This document shows positions 19,130 through 26,817 of a stretch of DNA of 43,328 nt, one piece after another; position 1 is the first letter of the stretch, and each line of letters begins with the position of its first letter. This stretch comes from Gammaproteobacteria bacterium (GTDB lineage Bacteria > Pseudomonadota > Gammaproteobacteria > Pseudomonadales > Azotimanducaceae). The notes beneath the pieces are model-generated. The model made no database searches. It was not told the DNA's origin and saw only the letters and a list, made by a program, of their open reading frames with translations. The DNA is taken from assembly GCA_009843635.1 (NCBI GenBank), contig VYDB01000152.1:1-43328 (forward strand), given 5' to 3'. The position numbers were made by a program, and so were the translations under genes.

Positions 19130-19930
19130 ATGTGTGCATCCAGCGCAACTAATGGGCGGGATTTGGTGGTGGAACTCGCCGCACGCGGGCAATACCACTT
19201 CACATCATCGGAGTTCCGCTCAGCACTCGGCGTGTCGGCCGCAGCCGCGAACCAGTCGCTTTGGCGGCTGAAGAGACGCGGCGAAATCGCCAGCCCAAGC
19301 CGTGGATTCTATGTGGTCGTACCCCCGGAGTATCGGGCGCTTGGCTGTCTGCCAGCGGACCAGTTCATTCCAGCACTCATGGACCACCGCGGGACTTCCT
19401 ACTATGCGGGGCTCCTGTCTGCGGCGCAGTACCACGGCGCCGCGCACCACCGACCGCAGGTTTTCCAAGTCATGGTGGAGAGAAGCCGGTCCCCGACCCG
19501 CTGCGGGATGGTGCAAGTGGAGTACATATCGCGAACCGGGCTAGCTGCAGTGCCATTGTGTACCTTCGACAATCCACGTGGAACCATTTTTGCTTCCAGT
19601 GTTGAAGCGACGGCCATCGACTTGGTCGGCTACATGGGCCGCGCCGGCGGCATCGACCGGGTGGCGGGGATGCTCTTGGAACTGTCGGACCAGATCGATC
19701 CGGACCTGCTAGCCCAAGCGGCGAACTCCGCATCGGTGAGGTGGGCGCAGCGGGCGGGATACCTGCTCGAGTTCGTGGGCGCGGGCGACAGGTGCGCACC
19801 GCTCAGGAAACACGTGCAGGAGTGCGCTAGGAACTACACTAGACTGGTACCATCCGCAACCGCGAATGGCGCCGCGCGGTCGCGAGACTGGCGGTTGATG
19901 GTCAATGCTACGGTCAAGGCAGAAGCGTGA
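19130..19930 (+). CDS. AbiEi family type IV antitoxin, orphan
   Basis: This 266-residue protein matches the AbiEi antitoxin family, a winged-helix repressor that neutralises the nucleotidyltransferase toxin AbiEii. The N-terminal winged helix is visible (HFTSSEFRSALGVSAAAANQSLWRLKRRGEIASPSRGFYVVVPPEY), followed by the family core YYAGLLSAAQYHGAAHHRPQVFQVMV, YISRTGLAAVPLCTFDNPRGTIFASSVEATAIDLVGYMGRAGGIDRVAGMLLEL. An AT-rich stretch with TATATT lies just upstream. The toxin gene should overlap its 3' end; only a 14-codon stump remains there. Whether the orphan still has a role, for example as anti-addiction module or as a simple repressor, is open. Confidence 0.85.
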   Translation: MCASSATNGRDLVVELAARGQYHFTSSEFRSALGVSAAAANQSLWRLKRRGEIASPSRGFYVVVPPEYRALGCLPADQFIPALMDHRGTSYYAGLLSAAQYHGAAHHRPQVFQVMVERSRSPTRCGMVQVEYISRTGLAAVPLCTFDNPRGTIFASSVEATAIDLVGYMGRAGGIDRVAGMLLELSDQIDPDLLAQAANSASVRWAQRAGYLLEFVGAGDRCAPLRKHVQECARNYTRLVPSATANGAARSRDWRLMVNATVKAEA

Positions 19931-19971
19931 TCCCCCGAGACTACGTCACCGCATGTGTGAGACATCTCTGA
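19927..19971 (+). pseudogene. Stump of AbiEii toxin gene
   Basis: A GTG overlapping the AbiEi stop (GTGA) starts VIPRDYVTA, which matches the usual N-terminus of AbiEii toxins (MIPRDYITxW). After nine codons the similarity stops, the expected Trp is replaced by Cys, and a stop codon follows at 19969-19971. No nucleotidyltransferase domain is found downstream; the next 230 bases are unrelated non-coding sequence. Confidence 0.65.
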
Positions 19972-20203
19972 ATTTTCCCGCATCCGGCCTCGCAAGGAGG
20001 GCCGATCTCGCACAAGTCGCGGCGTCGCCATCCTACAGATTTTTCCCCATCTCCCTGCCAAGGTGGCCTCTTTCGTTGCAGTTCCGCGAGTCGGCCCATG
20101 CCAAGCCACCGACATGCCCGAACCCACACGCGCCCCTTATGGCAGCGGCGGTGCTGTGCTAACGTTCCCATTGCCCGCCCAAGGTCCCGCCAAGGAGCCC
20201 GAT
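19972..20203. other. Non-coding junction between AbiE remnant and Uma2 gene
   Basis: No gene is seen here. The break in the toxin gene lies near 19955, so this stretch is presumably what replaced the toxin coding sequence. A frame open into the Uma2 gene exists but lacks family similarity and is preceded by no ribosome binding site. Confidence 0.4.
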
Positions 20204-20947
20204 ATGCCGCCAGCCGAGTCACAGCCCGCCCAGCCAGTGCGGCGTCGCGCACCCCCTGTCCCGCGACCACGCCGCGTTCCCGTGCCGGTCGAGTACCCGG
20301 AGTCGGACGGTAAGCCGATGGCCGAGTCCATCATCCACCTCCGCGTGGCCATTGACGTGATTACGCCGCTTCAGGACCGCTACCGGGGGCGTTTGGACGC
20401 CTTCGTGGGCGGCAACCTGATGATGTACTACGAGGAGGGCAATCCGAGAAGGTCGGTGTCGCCGGACGTGTTCGTGACCTTGGGAGTGCCGAGCGAGCCG
20501 CCGCGGCCGATATGGAAGGTCTGGGAGGAAGGCAAGCTGGCGGACTTCGTGCTGGAAGTGACGTCGAAGACGACGCAGGGGAACGACGAGGGTCCGAAGA
20601 AGCGCCTGTACCAGCGGTTGGAGGTTTCGGAATACTGGCAGTTCGATCCCAGCGGTGACTACCTGGACCCGAAGCTGAAGGGCCAGCAGCTGGGGCCGGA
20701 CGGTCAGTACGCCCCGATAGCCCTTGAGGAGTTCGAAACGGGGCTGCTGGGCCACTCGGCGGTGCTAGGTCTGGAACTGCGGCTAGAGGATGATCGGCTC
20801 CGCTTCTTCGATCCAGAGGCTGGCGCGTATCTGCTGACTTCCGCGGAGAAGAGCTTGGCAATAGCGGAACTAGACCGAGACCGCCTTGCCGCCGAGCGGC
20901 GCGTTGCGGAGCTTGAGCGGCGCTTGGCCGATCTCTCACCCGACTGA
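20204..20947 (+). CDS. Uma2 family endonuclease-like protein
   Basis: This 247-residue protein of the Uma2 (DUF820) family has a PD-(D/E)xK nuclease-like fold. The motif residues are visible in RRSVSPDVFVTLGVP and KLADFVLEVTSKTTQGNDEGPKKRLYQRLEVSEYWQFDP. A C-terminal coiled coil (AIAELDRDRLAAERRVAELERRLADL) follows the domain. The ATG at 20204 has an AAGGAG site seven bases upstream and is preferred over the GTG-like starts further left. The N-terminus has a proline/arginine-rich linker. The family is common in multiple copies; its target and biological role are not established. Confidence 0.88.
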   Translation: MPPAESQPAQPVRRRAPPVPRPRRVPVPVEYPESDGKPMAESIIHLRVAIDVITPLQDRYRGRLDAFVGGNLMMYYEEGNPRRSVSPDVFVTLGVPSEPPRPIWKVWEEGKLADFVLEVTSKTTQGNDEGPKKRLYQRLEVSEYWQFDPSGDYLDPKLKGQQLGPDGQYAPIALEEFETGLLGHSAVLGLELRLEDDRLRFFDPEAGAYLLTSAEKSLAIAELDRDRLAAERRVAELERRLADLSPD

Positions 20948-20982
20948 TTTTCAACTCGCCCAGACAACTGGGAACGGAAACT

Positions 20983-21393
20983 CTAAGCGGGCTCGAACAG
21001 CGGCACGCAAAGTGCTTCGTGCTCCTCCCATCGGACCTTCACCCGCATCCCGATGCGGACGCTTGCAGGGTCTTCAACACCCACCACGTTCGACACGAGG
21101 CGCGGGCCTTCGTCGAGGTCGATCCAGGCAACGGCGTAGGGCGCCATGCTGCGGAAGAACGGATGGTAGCTCTGGCGCACGATGCTGTAGGTGTACACCG
21201 TGCCCTTCCCGGCGGACTCCTTCCACGCCAGATTGGAACCGAAGCAGCCCGTGCAATGGCGGCGCGGGTAGAACACTACCGTGCCGCAGTCGGCACACTG
21301 CTGGTAAGTCAGCCGCTTATCCTTGGTTGCCTGCCAGAAGGCTTGGGTGTCCAAGTCGCGCAGATTCGGCAATGGACGGGTTGGATCAGCCAT
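20983..21393 (-). CDS. DUF35 OB-fold/zinc-ribbon acyl-CoA-associated protein
   Basis: This 136-residue protein has an N-terminal rubredoxin-like zinc ribbon (CADCGTVVFYPRRHCTGC) and a C-terminal OB fold (GKGTVYTYSIVRQSYHPFF, PYAVAWIDLDEGPRLVSNVVG, VRIGMRVKVRWEE). DUF35 proteins pair with thiolase-like or aldolase-like enzymes, as in the ChsH2-DUF35/Ltp2 sterol side-chain aldolase. Here the gene starts three bases after the stop of the thiolase-like gene, fitting such a complex. Confidence 0.9.
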   Translation of the reverse strand: MADPTRPLPNLRDLDTQAFWQATKDKRLTYQQCADCGTVVFYPRRHCTGCFGSNLAWKESAGKGTVYTYSIVRQSYHPFFRSMAPYAVAWIDLDEGPRLVSNVVGVEDPASVRIGMRVKVRWEEHEALCVPLFEPA

Positions 21394-21396
21394 GAC

Positions 21397-22590
21397 TTAG
21401 TCCCTCCCCAAGATGACGGTGCCGGCGCAGTGGCGGCTGCCCAGCATGCCGCCGTTGCCATGGGCGACGGCGAGTTGGGCGCCCTCAACCTGGGAACAGG
21501 ACTCGCCGCGCAACTGGCGCGCCGCTTCAATCAGCAGGAAGATGCCGCGCATGCCCGGATGGTTGGAAGACAGTCCGCCGCCATCCGTGTTCAAAGCGGG
21601 GCCGTCGCCGGGGCGGTCGAAGCGCAGGCGGCCACCGCTGACCCAGGCACCGCCCTCCCCCTTTGCGCAGAAGCCGAGGTCTTCAAGGATGGTGAGCACG
21701 GTGATGCTGAACGAGTCGTAGATCATGGCGATGTCGATCTCGTCCGGCCGAACGCCGGCCTCGCCAAAGGCCGTTGGGCCGGATTGGGCCGCCGCACTGG
21801 TGGTGATGTCACCGCCGTTTTCCGGATAGCCCGTGGCCTCGCCGGCACCGAGCAGCCAGACCGGTGGCTTGGCGCAGTCGCGGGCCACATCAGCAGAGGC
21901 GATCACCACCGCGCCGCCGCCATCGGAGATCATGCAGCACTCCAATAGGTGCAGCGGATCGGCAATCATCCGGGAGCCCACCACGTCGGCCACCGTGGTC
22001 TCCCGAATGTCGAGAAACTCCAGGTCTTCCATCGCCTTGACTGCCTCGGGGTTGCGCATGGCGTGATAACGGGTGGCCACCGATATCTCGGCAAGCTGTT
22101 CGCTGGTGGTGCCGTAGTCGAACATGTGCCGCTGGGCGACCATGGCGTAGTTGGCCACCAGCGTCATGCCAGCGAAGCTGTCCATGTTGTCGGCGGGGTG
22201 ACCGCCGCCGCCCCGCCCGCCAACGCCGATGGCCTGGGCGTTGCTGTGGGCGGTGGAACCATAGGTGAGCAGGGCCACCCGCGCCCTGCCCGCGGCCAGG
22301 TCGCGCTTGGCGTGGGCGGCGTGGAACTCATAGGAGGAACCGCCGACGCCGGTGGTGTCGATGACCTTGGGCTTGAGCCCGAAGTACTCGGCGATGTTGA
22401 GGCCGGCCATGCCGCCGCCCTCCCCCGCATCGTAGATGGCATCGACATCGCGAAGCTCAAGCCCCGCGTCCTCAAGTGCCCGGGCGGCACACTCCGCCTT
22501 GATCTGCAACGGGCTTAACGCGCCCTCCACGTCCCGCGAGGGAAATTCATGAATGCCGACGATGGCGGCGTCTCTTGTTTGGGAAGCCAA
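21397..22590 (-). CDS. Thiolase-like protein (Ltp2/SCP-x type, probable aldolase)
   Basis: This thiolase-fold protein of about 397 residues is paired with the DUF35 gene. Where thiolases carry the nucleophilic Cys, it reads TTGVGGSSYEFHAAHA, and the second catalytic Cys region reads AHGNGGMLGS; only the His of SSNHPGMRG is kept. Loss of both Cys residues and the presence of MIYDSFSITVLTILEDLGFC are typical of the lipid-transfer/retro-aldolase branch that cleaves beta-hydroxyacyl-CoA side chains in sterol breakdown. No ATG is available: TTG at 22590 has an AAGGA site about seven bases upstream, while TTG at 22596 touches that site. The substrate is unproven. Confidence 0.85.
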   Translation of the reverse strand: MASQTRDAAIVGIHEFPSRDVEGALSPLQIKAECAARALEDAGLELRDVDAIYDAGEGGGMAGLNIAEYFGLKPKVIDTTGVGGSSYEFHAAHAKRDLAAGRARVALLTYGSTAHSNAQAIGVGGRGGGGHPADNMDSFAGMTLVANYAMVAQRHMFDYGTTSEQLAEISVATRYHAMRNPEAVKAMEDLEFLDIRETTVADVVGSRMIADPLHLLECCMISDGGGAVVIASADVARDCAKPPVWLLGAGEATGYPENGGDITTSAAAQSGPTAFGEAGVRPDEIDIAMIYDSFSITVLTILEDLGFCAKGEGGAWVSGGRLRFDRPGDGPALNTDGGGLSSNHPGMRGIFLLIEAARQLRGESCSQVEGAQLAVAHGNGGMLGSRHCAGTVILGRD

Positions 22591-22596
22591 GCTCAA

Positions 22597-22652
22597 TCCT
22601 TAGATTTTAATTTAGAAATAGTTCTTATTTGTTTGATATTTAATAAATTACC
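22597..22652 (-). promoter_or_regulatory. AT-rich spacer before thiolase-like gene, likely promoter
   Basis: This 56-bp stretch is strikingly AT-rich in a GC-rich neighbourhood and lies between the CoA transferase stop and the thiolase-like start. It contains short dyads such as AAATA-GTTCT-TATTT. An internal promoter or operator for the thiolase/DUF35 pair is likely, but no clear -35/-10 pair was assigned. Confidence 0.35.
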
Positions 22653-23843
22653 TTATACAGGGGAAACTACAACACCCGCATCCACAAGCGAGCGAATTTC
22701 CGCTGCGGAGTAACCTAGGCCGCGCAGCACCGGCTCCGAATGCTCCCCCAGGATTGGCGCGGGGGCCTCCACATCCGCTGGGGTGTCCTCAAAGTGGGCC
22801 GCTGGCCGAGCCAAGCGCACTTGGCCGTAGTCGTCGAAATCGTAGATGCCCACGGTATCGTTGGCAATGATCTGCTCATGGTCCAGCAAATCCAGCCGGG
22901 TCAGCAGGGGCGCTGAGGGCACGCCTTCGGCGTCCAGGCGGGCGAGAATTTCGTCGCGGTCCCAGTGCTTGAGTTGTTCGGCGGTCATCACCTTGCGTTC
23001 GCCTGCATTGCGAAAGCGGGCCGACGTGGTGGCGAAGCGCGGGTCGTCGATCCAGTCGGCCTTGCGCAAGGCGGTGCAGAGGCCGCGCCATTCCTTGTCG
23101 CTGATGGCCCCGGCGGTGATGTAGCCGTTCTTGGTCTCATAGATCAGATCCATGGTGCCCTGGTACTTGGTGACGTCCACCTCATCGCCCACGTAAACCA
23201 GCCCACCCATGCCCTCCGGCCAGAAGAAGGCGATCATGGTGTCCAGCATGGAGAGCCGGATGTGCTGCCCCTCGCCACGCTTCTCGCGGGCATAAAGAGC
23301 CGATGAGATGGCTTGGGCGGCGGTGACCGCCGTCACCTTGTCGGCAATGATGATGCGGAACATGCGCGGCCGCTTGGTGTCCCGGTCGGCCTGAATGTCG
23401 GTGGCCCCGGAAAGCGCCTGAATCACCGGGTCGTACACCCGCTGATGGGCGTAGGGGCCGTGCTCCCCGAAGCCGCTGATGGAAACGTAGATGAGCCGCG
23501 GATTGGCGCTGCGCATGGCTTTAGCGCCTAGCCCCAAGCGATCCATGGCGCCCGGTCGGAAGTTCTGCAGCACCACGTCGGCGGAGGCGATCAGCGCCTG
23601 CACCGGCGCCAAGGCCTCCGGCTTCTTCAGATCGACGCACAGCGAGCGCTTGCCCCGGTTGCAGGCGAAAAAGCCAGGCGGCAGGCCGTTGCGGCCCGTG
23701 GCGATGCGCCGCATCTCATCGCCGGCGGGGGACTCCACCTTGATGACCTCGGCGCCCTGGTCGGCCAGCATGGCCGCCGCCACGGGGCCCGATACCATGG
23801 TGGTGAAGTCCACCACCCGCACGCTGTCAAGCGGGCCAGCCAT
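22653..23843 (-). CDS. CaiB/BaiF (family III) CoA transferase
   Basis: This 396-residue class III CoA transferase moves CoA between an acyl-CoA donor and a carboxylic acid. The N-terminus (GPLDSVRVVDFTTMVSGPVAAAMLADQGAEVIKVESPAGDEMRR), NRGKRSLCVDLKKPEA and DVVLQNFRPGAMDRLGLG are diagnostic. The catalytic Asp is the one in RVYDPVIQALSG. A GGGGA site precedes the ATG at 23843. It lies upstream of and on the same strand as the thiolase-like/DUF35 pair, so it may activate the same substrate class. Confidence 0.93.
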   Translation of the reverse strand: MAGPLDSVRVVDFTTMVSGPVAAAMLADQGAEVIKVESPAGDEMRRIATGRNGLPPGFFACNRGKRSLCVDLKKPEALAPVQALIASADVVLQNFRPGAMDRLGLGAKAMRSANPRLIYVSISGFGEHGPYAHQRVYDPVIQALSGATDIQADRDTKRPRMFRIIIADKVTAVTAAQAISSALYAREKRGEGQHIRLSMLDTMIAFFWPEGMGGLVYVGDEVDVTKYQGTMDLIYETKNGYITAGAISDKEWRGLCTALRKADWIDDPRFATTSARFRNAGERKVMTAEQLKHWDRDEILARLDAEGVPSAPLLTRLDLLDHEQIIANDTVGIYDFDDYGQVRLARPAAHFEDTPADVEAPAPILGEHSEPVLRGLGYSAAEIRSLVDAGVVVSPV

Positions 23844-23864
23844 CAGGCGTTCCCCGTCAAATGG

Positions 23865-24653
23865 TCAATCGTCAAACACATAACGATTTTCTCCGCTGCT
23901 TGATGAGATTTCCCGGCAGTCGATGGTCGCAGAGCGGCACTTGCTGTCGTCCCGCATCCACATGAAGCCGTTGCGGTAGCCAAAGATCGGCTTGAGGAAG
24001 CGCATGGCGGTCGGTTCGCCGTTCACGAAGCCGGGAATGAAGTCGTTGCCGTTGATGTAGCGCCGGGCGTAGCGGCGAGTTTCCCGCGTGGTCCATGCGG
24101 TGTCCACCAGCTTCAGGTTCCGCGCCCGGCCCGTCTCGTCCATTTGCGCATCCACCCACAGCAAGCCGATTTCGGCACGCGGATTGAAGCGGTTGCTGCC
24201 GTATCGCTGAGGTGCGACATAGTTGACGCCAAAGGCCTTGGCGTTGGTGCCGTGGTTGGGAATGACTGCCGTCACGCGCTGTCCATCCTGGCTGCGAAAC
24301 AGCACGGTGAAAAGGACCAGCGCGTTGACCTTCTCGCCACTCGCCTCGGCCGGCACGAAGGTGGCCCGGCCAGCCGCTCGCTCCACGGCCTCAAAGAATG
24401 CGTCCGGCACCTGTGCATCGTCATAGCAGCCCACTTCCCGAATGGCGCCGCCGAGCATCACCTTGGCTTCGCAACGCAGGTAGAAGGTATGGTCGCCCGG
24501 CACATCGGGATGTTCGATCAATCGAGCGATGGAAGCGTCGTGATCGCCAATGCGGGCGGGGGTCATCGCCACGCCTTGGACCGCCGCAGCGACCAGGCAA
24601 AGTGCGGTCACGGCCAAGCCGTTCGACACTCGACTGCGAATCCAAAGGGCCAT
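23865..24653 (-). CDS. Secreted protein of unknown function
   Basis: The protein is about 262 residues with an N-terminal signal or anchor (MALWIRSRVSNGLAVTALCLVAAAVQGVA). The ATG at 24653 is chosen because it places the signal at the very start; the longer frame adds 29 residues without sense. Two Cys-containing stretches (FYLRCEAKVMLGGAIREVGCYDD and SKCRSATIDCRE) may form disulfides in the periplasm. I do not recognise the family. It ends 21 bases before the CoA transferase start and may be cotranscribed with it. Confidence 0.65.
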   Translation of the reverse strand: MALWIRSRVSNGLAVTALCLVAAAVQGVAMTPARIGDHDASIARLIEHPDVPGDHTFYLRCEAKVMLGGAIREVGCYDDAQVPDAFFEAVERAAGRATFVPAEASGEKVNALVLFTVLFRSQDGQRVTAVIPNHGTNAKAFGVNYVAPQRYGSNRFNPRAEIGLLWVDAQMDETGRARNLKLVDTAWTTRETRRYARRYINGNDFIPGFVNGEPTAMRFLKPIFGYRNGFMWMRDDSKCRSATIDCREISSSSGENRYVFDD

Positions 24654-24760
24654 GGGCCTAAGTCCATCTCCAAAAAAAAGGCGGGAAAGTGGGGTAGCAT
24701 ACATCCGCCTTGACGCTCCGCGCCAACCCATCACACCCATTAGTCGAACAGGACACCAAG

Positions 24761-25531
24761 ATGGCCACAGCCCAATCGGCAGGCGCCCCGATTTACTACG
24801 AGACCAGCGGCGAAGGTCCGGCGCTGTTGTTCGCCCACGGTGCGGGCGGCAACGCCGCCATCTGGTTTCAGCAAACCGCCCACTTCGCCGGCCGCTTCAA
24901 CTGCATCGCCTTCGACCATCGCGGCTTCGCCCGCTCGCCGGCACCGCCAAGCACCTTGACGGCGGCCCAGTTTCGGGACGATGCGCTGGCGGTTCTGGAT
25001 GCCGCCGGCGTGGACCGCGCCCATGTGGTGGCCCAGTCCATGGGAGGCTACACCGCGCTGCGCTTGGCGCTCGACGCCCCCGACCGGGTGACTTCCGTAA
25101 CCCTCTCCGGCACCTCCGGCGGCTTGCCCAACGAGCAGCCCAGCGAGGCACTTAAGGCGCTGGTCTCCGGCAATGCCAGTAGCGGCATCGCCGCGACCAT
25201 GGCCCGCGCCACCAAGGCGGATAAACCCAAAATGGCTCTCTACGCCGCCATTTCCGCCTTCAATACCGCATTCTCGTTCGCCAACCTCGCGGACCTAGTG
25301 GGGGACGGCGGGCCGAGCTTGGCCGATGCGGGCGGCATCGCCTGCCCGGTGCTGTTCGTCGCCGGCCGCGAGGACCCGCTGTTCCCGCCCAGCCTGCTGG
25401 CCTCCTACGTGCCGCACTTCCCGAATGCCCGTATCACGGTGGTGGATGACGCCGGCCATTCGCCCTACTACGAGCAGCCCGAAGTCTTCAACGCGCTGCT
25501 GGACGAATTCCTGGACGGGCAGAGGGGTTAG
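24761..25531 (+). CDS. Alpha/beta hydrolase
   Basis: This 256-residue alpha/beta-hydrolase has the full catalytic set: an oxyanion-loop LLFAHGAGGNAAIW, the nucleophile Ser in VVAQSMGGYTALRLAL, the Asp in FVAGREDPLFPP and the His in DDAGHSPYYEQP. The substrate is unknown; related proteins include carboxylesterases and ring-cleavage-product hydrolases. The ATG at 24761 is chosen by the family N-terminus (GAPIYYETSGEGPALLF). It is divergent from the secreted protein and lies five bases upstream of the next gene, so it probably heads an operon with the YjbR-like gene. Confidence 0.9.
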   Translation: MATAQSAGAPIYYETSGEGPALLFAHGAGGNAAIWFQQTAHFAGRFNCIAFDHRGFARSPAPPSTLTAAQFRDDALAVLDAAGVDRAHVVAQSMGGYTALRLALDAPDRVTSVTLSGTSGGLPNEQPSEALKALVSGNASSGIAATMARATKADKPKMALYAAISAFNTAFSFANLADLVGDGGPSLADAGGIACPVLFVAGREDPLFPPSLLASYVPHFPNARITVVDDAGHSPYYEQPEVFNALLDEFLDGQRG

Positions 25532-25535
25532 CATC

Positions 25536-26303
25536 GTGGGCAGGAACATCAGCCAAGCGGTTCGCGAACTCTGCCTAGCCTTGCCGGAAGCCGAGGAGCG
25601 ACCCTCCAGGGGCTCCCCGGACTTTCGAGTGGGCGGCAAGACCTTCGCCACCTACGTCATCAACCATCATGGCGACGGGCAGGTGGCGTTGTGGCTGAAC
25701 GCACCGGATGGCGCCCAGGCCTTCTACACGGAAAACGAACCGGAACACTACTTCGTGCCGCCCTACGTCGGCCCTAAGGGTTGGCTTGGCGTGCATCTCG
25801 ACCGGGGTCTGCGCTGGACCACCATCGCCGACCGGGTGCGTGAGGCCTACGAGAAACTGGCGCCCGAAAGCCTCAAGGCCCGGCTGGCTGAAACGCCCGA
25901 GATCGAACCGCCCAGCGAACCGCTGCCACTTGAGGAATTCGACCCCATGGCGAGGCCCCGTGCCCAGGAGGTGCTCGGGATGCTTCGGGACATCTGCCTG
26001 GCACTGCCGGAAACCACCGAGGGCACCCGCTTCGGCGATCCGATTTTCCGGGCCGGAAAGAAGGGCTTCGCCTTGGCGCACGGCCGCAGAGGCCGGATCC
26101 GGCTGCAATTCTGGGTTGGCGCGGACCGACAGGACTCGCTTTGCTTCGACGAGCGCTACCGGATTCCCCCCTATATCGGTCACCAAGGCTGGATCGAACT
26201 CGACGCGGAGGATTTCGCAGATCGGGACGAAATCGCTGCGCTCGCCGTGGATAGCTATCGCCACTATGCGCTCAAGCGAATGCTCAAGGCGCTGGATTCC
26301 TAG
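25536..26303 (+). CDS. Tandem MmcQ/YjbR (DUF419) domain protein
   Basis: This 255-residue protein consists of two YjbR-like domains in tandem. The first begins AVRELCLALPEAEERPSRGSPDFRVGGKTFATY and the second DICLALPETTEGTRFGDPIFRAGKKGFALAH; each ends with a PPYxGxxGWxxxxLD strand-helix unit. Single-domain YjbR proteins have a DNA-binding-like cyclophilin-like fold of unknown role. The GTG at 25536 follows an AGAGGGG site and lies four bases after the hydrolase stop. A domain duplication within one chain is the main oddity. Confidence 0.82.
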   Translation: MGRNISQAVRELCLALPEAEERPSRGSPDFRVGGKTFATYVINHHGDGQVALWLNAPDGAQAFYTENEPEHYFVPPYVGPKGWLGVHLDRGLRWTTIADRVREAYEKLAPESLKARLAETPEIEPPSEPLPLEEFDPMARPRAQEVLGMLRDICLALPETTEGTRFGDPIFRAGKKGFALAHGRRGRIRLQFWVGADRQDSLCFDERYRIPPYIGHQGWIELDAEDFADRDEIAALAVDSYRHYALKRMLKALDS

Positions 26304-26390
26304 CTCAAGCCCGGTTGCGAACGACTTTCCGAACGGATGCCAAAGGGCTTTATAGCCGGATTCCATTCTTCCCCAAGAGGGAAAACCGAG

Positions 26391-26396
26391 TATGAT
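26391..26396 (+). promoter_or_regulatory. Possible -10 box for the ferredoxin gene
   Basis: TATGAT lies 52 bases before the ferredoxin ATG in an otherwise gene-free 145-bp gap. No convincing -35 was found at 17 bases' distance. Confidence 0.3.
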
Positions 26397-26448
26397 ACGC
26401 GGCTTCCCAAATCTCCTCGCAACCCAAACTGCACTCAAGGTCCACACC

Positions 26449-26769
26449 ATGCCCACACTCACCTACATCGAATTTGACGGAACCGAGCACACAGTCAACG
26501 CCGAGCTAGGCATATCCGTTATGCGCGGTGCCATCGACCACGGGGTGCCCGGCATTGACGCCGACTGTGGCGGCGAATGCTCCTGCGCCACCTGCCACGT
26601 CATCGTCAATGACGAATGGATGGATGTGGTGGGCCGTCCCGGGGAAGACGAGGAAGCCATGCTGGACCTCAACCCGGAGCGCGAGACGAATTCCAGGCTC
26701 TCCTGTCAGATCGAAGTCCGTGACGCCCTGGATGGACTGGTGGTGAAGCTGCCCGAATTTCAGATGTAG
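26449..26769 (+). CDS. [2Fe-2S] ferredoxin, adrenodoxin type
   Basis: This 106-residue vertebrate/adrenodoxin-type ferredoxin binds a [2Fe-2S] cluster through Cys40, Cys46, Cys49 and Cys86 (C-x5-C-x2-C...C) in DADCGGECSCATCHVIV and RLSCQIEV. Such ferredoxins feed cytochrome P450s or Fe-S assembly. No P450, reductase or isc genes are adjacent, so a partner is not evident. The ATG at 26449 (MPTLTYIEFDGTEH) matches the family start. A neighbouring SDR gene follows after 48 bases. Confidence 0.93.
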   Translation: MPTLTYIEFDGTEHTVNAELGISVMRGAIDHGVPGIDADCGGECSCATCHVIVNDEWMDVVGRPGEDEEAMLDLNPERETNSRLSCQIEVRDALDGLVVKLPEFQM

Positions 26770-26817
26770 CGCGGTTCAACGCGCTGCAACGGCTATGCGA
26801 CTTAAGGACCGGACGCT

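Noticed and set aside
18812-19198. Minus-strand frame containing VSLTHGAVAAGRAEVADAHGNFA
   Set aside because: No family recognised, it overlaps the AbiEi start and candidate RNA, and has no ribosome binding site; left as non-coding.
19972-20203. Extension of the Uma2 gene upstream to 20063
   Set aside because: The upstream residues show no family similarity, and the ATG at 20204 has a well-placed AAGGAG site.
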